Below are positions 61,958 through 64,000 of a stretch of 64,000 nucleotides of DNA, in pieces. Position 1 is the first letter of the stretch. Each line of letters opens with the position of its first letter. The notes under the pieces were generated by a model, which worked only from the letters and a program-made list of their open reading frames with translations, had not been told where the DNA came from and made no database searches. The position numbers were made by a program, and so were the translations under genes. Origin of the DNA: Phycisphaerales bacterium (GTDB lineage Bacteria > Planctomycetota > Phycisphaerae > Phycisphaerales > UBA1924); the NCBI GenBank assembly GCA_020847175.1, contig JADLCM010000039.1:1-64000 (forward strand), written 5' to 3'.

Positions 61958-62896
61958 TCACACGAGGCCCGGCTCTCCGAGTTCGGCAAGCCATGAGGCG
62001 CGGAGCCCGCGGGTGACCGGGCCGGGTTCGCCGGCGCCGATGGTCTTGCTCTCGACGTGCGCCACGGGCAGCACGCCCCAACTGGAGTTGGTGAGGAAGG
62101 CTTCGTCGGCGTCAAGCAGATCGCCGATCGTGAGCATCCGCGTGGTGCAGGGGATGGACTGCTCGCGGGCGAGTTCAAGGACAGCGCGCCGGGTCACGCC
62201 GGGTCGGACGGGGCTCGGCAGGGCCCCGTGGGGTTCATCACCCCGGGCGATGGGGGTGAGGAGTTCGCCGGCACGAATCACAAAGAGGTTGCTGACGCAC
62301 CCGCCCGCAAGGTGATTGGACACCTGGAGCGCGACGGCTTCGGCGGCGCCCTTGGCTGCCGCGCCCTGGAGGGCGGTGAGGCGGCGCCAGTAGTTCAGGG
62401 TCTTGTGCGATTCAAAGGGGTCGAGCGGGTTGAGTCGGAGATCGGAGATGCAGACCCGCACGCCCTTGGCGTACATCTCGTCGGGGTAGGGGGTGGGGGG
62501 CTGAACCACGATCATCAGCGTGGGCTGGTGGGGGGTCGGGCTTGACTGGGGGGCGGGGCGCAGGAGATTGAGGTCCCCCCCCGTCAGGGTGAGGCGGACG
62601 CGGGCGCGGCTCCCGGGTTCGCGCAGGTCGAACCGGCGCAGGCACTCGAAGAGGAGTTCGGCGAGCGGTTCGGCGTTGAACTCGCGGGCCAGGCCGAGCG
62701 ACCGGACCGAGGTTTCGAGCGTGAGCAGATGCTCAGCGAGGCGGTGAATGCGGGGCGGCCCCCCGGGCTCGGCGGGGCCGACCGCGAGCATGGTCTCGAA
62801 GACGCCGATGCCGTGTTGGACGCCGGCGTCAAAGGCGGAGAGCGTCGGCGCGCCGGGATCGTCGTGGAACTTCCCGTTGAGGTAGATGAGGGTCAT
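61958..62896 (-). CDS. Class IV aminotransferase (IlvE/PabC-like)
   Basis: The protein has 312 residues. Fold-type IV PLP enzyme features are LSAFDAGVQHGIGVFETM, with the catalytic Lys in FESHKTLNYWRR (about 165). Also present are VALQVSNHLAGGCVSNLFVI and EAFLTNSSWGVLPVAHV near the phosphate-binding end. The family includes branched-chain aminotransferase, D-amino acid transaminase and aminodeoxychorismate lyase; the sequence alone does not settle which. The ending T-N-S-S-x-G-V-x-P-V resembles PabC/ADCL members. It lies 15 bases downstream of a small gene on the same strand. Confidence 0.87.
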   Translation of the reverse strand: MTLIYLNGKFHDDPGAPTLSAFDAGVQHGIGVFETMLAVGPAEPGGPPRIHRLAEHLLTLETSVRSLGLAREFNAEPLAELLFECLRRFDLREPGSRARVRLTLTGGDLNLLRPAPQSSPTPHQPTLMIVVQPPTPYPDEMYAKGVRVCISDLRLNPLDPFESHKTLNYWRRLTALQGAAAKGAAEAVALQVSNHLAGGCVSNLFVIRAGELLTPIARGDEPHGALPSPVRPGVTRRAVLELAREQSIPCTTRMLTIGDLLDADEAFLTNSSWGVLPVAHVESKTIGAGEPGPVTRGLRASWLAELGEPGLV

Positions 62897-62911
62897 GGTG
62901 CCGGGCGCGCG

Positions 62912-63163
62912 TCAGGAGAGAACTTCGACGAAGGTGTTCTGGTCGAGATTACAGATGCGGCGTTCACCCGAGTCGAGCAGCAGTTCGACGCGCTGGAGCC
63001 AGAGTTTCTTGTCTCGGCTGTGGGCGTACCACGAGCCGGTCTTGCCCGTGCCCGCGGCGACGAGCACGCCCTCGCACGAGGCCGCAATGGACCCGCCGCC
63101 CTTGAGCACCTGCGAGGTGACGCGAACGCGCTTGCCGACCTGCGATTCGATGTCGATGGCCAT
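62912..63163 (-). CDS. Small conserved-looking cytoplasmic protein, unknown function
   Basis: The protein has 83 residues. The frame shows a compact, beta-rich, SH3-like pattern: AIDIESQVGKRVRVTSQVLK, GSIAASCEGVLVAAGTGKTG, then SWYAHSRDKKLWLQRVELLL and LDQNTFVEVL. This looks like a small barrel. No signal peptide is present and no family is recognised. ATG 63163 lies only nine bases after a TATACT, so the mRNA could be almost leaderless. It precedes the aminotransferase gene by 15 bases and is divergent from the next small gene. Confidence 0.6.
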   Translation of the reverse strand: MAIDIESQVGKRVRVTSQVLKGGGSIAASCEGVLVAAGTGKTGSWYAHSRDKKLWLQRVELLLDSGERRICNLDQNTFVEVLS

Positions 63164-63238
63164 ATCGCGCGAAGTATACGCCCGCGGGGGGGAGAGCCGG
63201 TCGCCGGCGCATATGATGAGGCACCTCCGGAGTTTTCT

Positions 63239-63436
63239 GTGGCGCGCAAGGGTTTGATGCGGTCTTTGGGCGAGTTCGTCGGGCACATCGGGCGGGCGAT
63301 CCGCTCCGATCCGGCCCGCGAGAGGTCCGAGGTGCGCCGCGAGACTGAGGACGAGGAGCGCCGGGGCGAAGAGGGCAGGGTCATCCTGCGGCGCACCACG
63401 ATCGAAGAAATGGAAGTGCGAAAGGAGCGCCCATGA
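63239..63436 (+). CDS. Small charged protein (65 residues), unknown function
   Basis: The start GTG 63239 has CCGGAG six bases upstream; ATG 63257 is an alternative giving 59 residues. The sequence MRSLGEFVGHIGRAIRSDP is followed by a long run of Arg and Glu and then GRVILRRTTIEEMEVRK. This pattern suggests a soluble helix-rich protein without signal peptide. The stop overlaps the start of the next lipoprotein gene (ATGA), so the two are coupled. Function is unknown. Confidence 0.6.
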   Translation: MARKGLMRSLGEFVGHIGRAIRSDPARERSEVRRETEDEERRGEEGRVILRRTTIEEMEVRKERP

Positions 63437-64000
63437 GCCTGCGCGGGTTCGCGGCGGCATGCGCGGCGGCGGTATTCGTCGGCCTCGGCGGGTGCGCGGG
63501 TCACGATCGGGGGTGCTGCGTGAACGGACGTGCCGAACGGGCCGGATGCGCCCATGCGTTCTGCGGGGGCGGGACGTGTGCCCCGGCGGACGGGGCAGGC
63601 GCGACGCAGGCGCTGGACGCGGCGCGTGCCGCCTGCAGCGCCCGCCTGGATGATCTGCACCGGCTCGCCGCCGAAGCGAAGTTCGATGAGTACTTCGCCT
63701 GCTACACGCCGGAGGCGACTTTTATGGGCACCGACGCGACCGAGCGCTGGAGCGTCGATGAGTTCAAGGCGTACGCGAGGCCGCACTTTGACGCGGAGAA
63801 AGGGTGGACGTACACGCCGATCGAGGGCCGGAGGTTCATCGAGGTGGCGCCGGGCGGGATGGTCGCGTGGTTCGACGAGGCCCTGCTGAATGCCAAGTTG
63901 GGCGAGTGCCGGGGCACGGGAGTGCTGACGCGGGGCGCGGACGGCGCGTGGCGCATCGCCCACTACAACCTCACCATGCCCGTGCCCAACGGCATCATCG
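63433..64000 (+). CDS. SnoaL/NTF2-like lipoprotein (partial, runs off the window end)
   Basis: The frame begins at ATG 63433 and is open to the window end (189 codons plus one base), so the C-terminus is missing. A signal peptide ends in the lipobox GLGGC. A Cys-rich spacer (GCCVNGRAERAGCAHAFCGG) follows, then a domain with LDDLHRLAAEAKFDEYFACY, TPEATFMGTDATERWSVDEF, ARPHFDAEKGWTYTPIEGRR and WRIAHYNLTMPVPN. These fit SnoaL-like (NTF2-fold) domains, often of the ketosteroid-isomerase-like type. AAAGGAG lies six bases before the ATG. It is coupled to the small gene upstream. Confidence 0.75.
   Translation, partial: MSLRGFAAACAAAVFVGLGGCAGHDRGCCVNGRAERAGCAHAFCGGGTCAPADGAGATQALDAARAACSARLDDLHRLAAEAKFDEYFACYTPEATFMGTDATERWSVDEFKAYARPHFDAEKGWTYTPIEGRRFIEVAPGGMVAWFDEALLNAKLGECRGTGVLTRGADGAWRIAHYNLTMPVPNGII

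Overview
The window is about 70% GC with dense, mostly overlapping gene strings. It encodes a flagellar export apparatus, futalosine-pathway nucleosidase, a type II secretion (T2SS) operon with pseudopilins, an H-x9-DG-like pilin and several lipoproteins. Together these point to a Gram-negative-type, flagellated planctomycete of the Phycisphaerae/Phycisphaerales kind. The lineage is inferred from gene content and was not tested by a search.

Layout. 1-3.4 kb: end of plsY, a small lipoprotein divergent from a SpoIID/LytB-domain protein, and another lipoprotein. 3.4-11.5 kb (+): ispE, then fliN-fliO-fliP-fliQ-fliR-flhB-flhA, the motor-switch subunit and nearly the whole membrane part of the flagellar export gate. 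11.5-16.1 kb: pyruvate kinase, a large solute-binding protein and an MBL-fold hydrolase. 16.1-18.7 kb (-): a visibly lower-GC cassette of four translationally coupled genes (pilin-like, Cys-rich secreted, C-terminally anchored, MauE-like), with a run of 13 G just before its first start codon. 18.8-23.6 kb: nadA with a BFD-like [2Fe-2S] protein, then a sugar ABC importer (binding protein plus two permeases). 23.7-28.4 kb: PilZ protein, futalosine hydrolase, HlyD-type adaptor and LOG-family protein. 28.4-35.1 kb (-): AsmA-like protein, signal peptidase I with a large insertion, a PD-(D/E)XK-like protein and a 43-residue basic protein.

35.1-58.5 kb (-) is the most striking part. A T2SS operon runs gspF, G, H, I, J, K, an L/PilM-N-like gene and an M-like gene with a GspC/PilP-like tail. 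It ends in a 14-kb gene for a 4669-residue secretin, followed by a coupled lipoprotein. A normal GspD has N0 plus three N domains before the pore; this one has N0 plus about fifty N1-type repeats by hand count. No gspE lies in the window.

58.6-64 kb: glutathione peroxidase lipoprotein, a lipoprotein with a GspG-like head, a two-domain 6-pyruvoyl-tetrahydropterin-synthase-like enzyme, yidD-rnpA, a membrane protein, a class IV aminotransferase, two small proteins and a SnoaL-like lipoprotein cut by the window end.

A 41-base palindromic repeat occurs twice in inverted orientation in gene-free gaps (2475-2515 and 24274-24314, one mismatch). No tRNA, rRNA, CRISPR array or transposase was seen.
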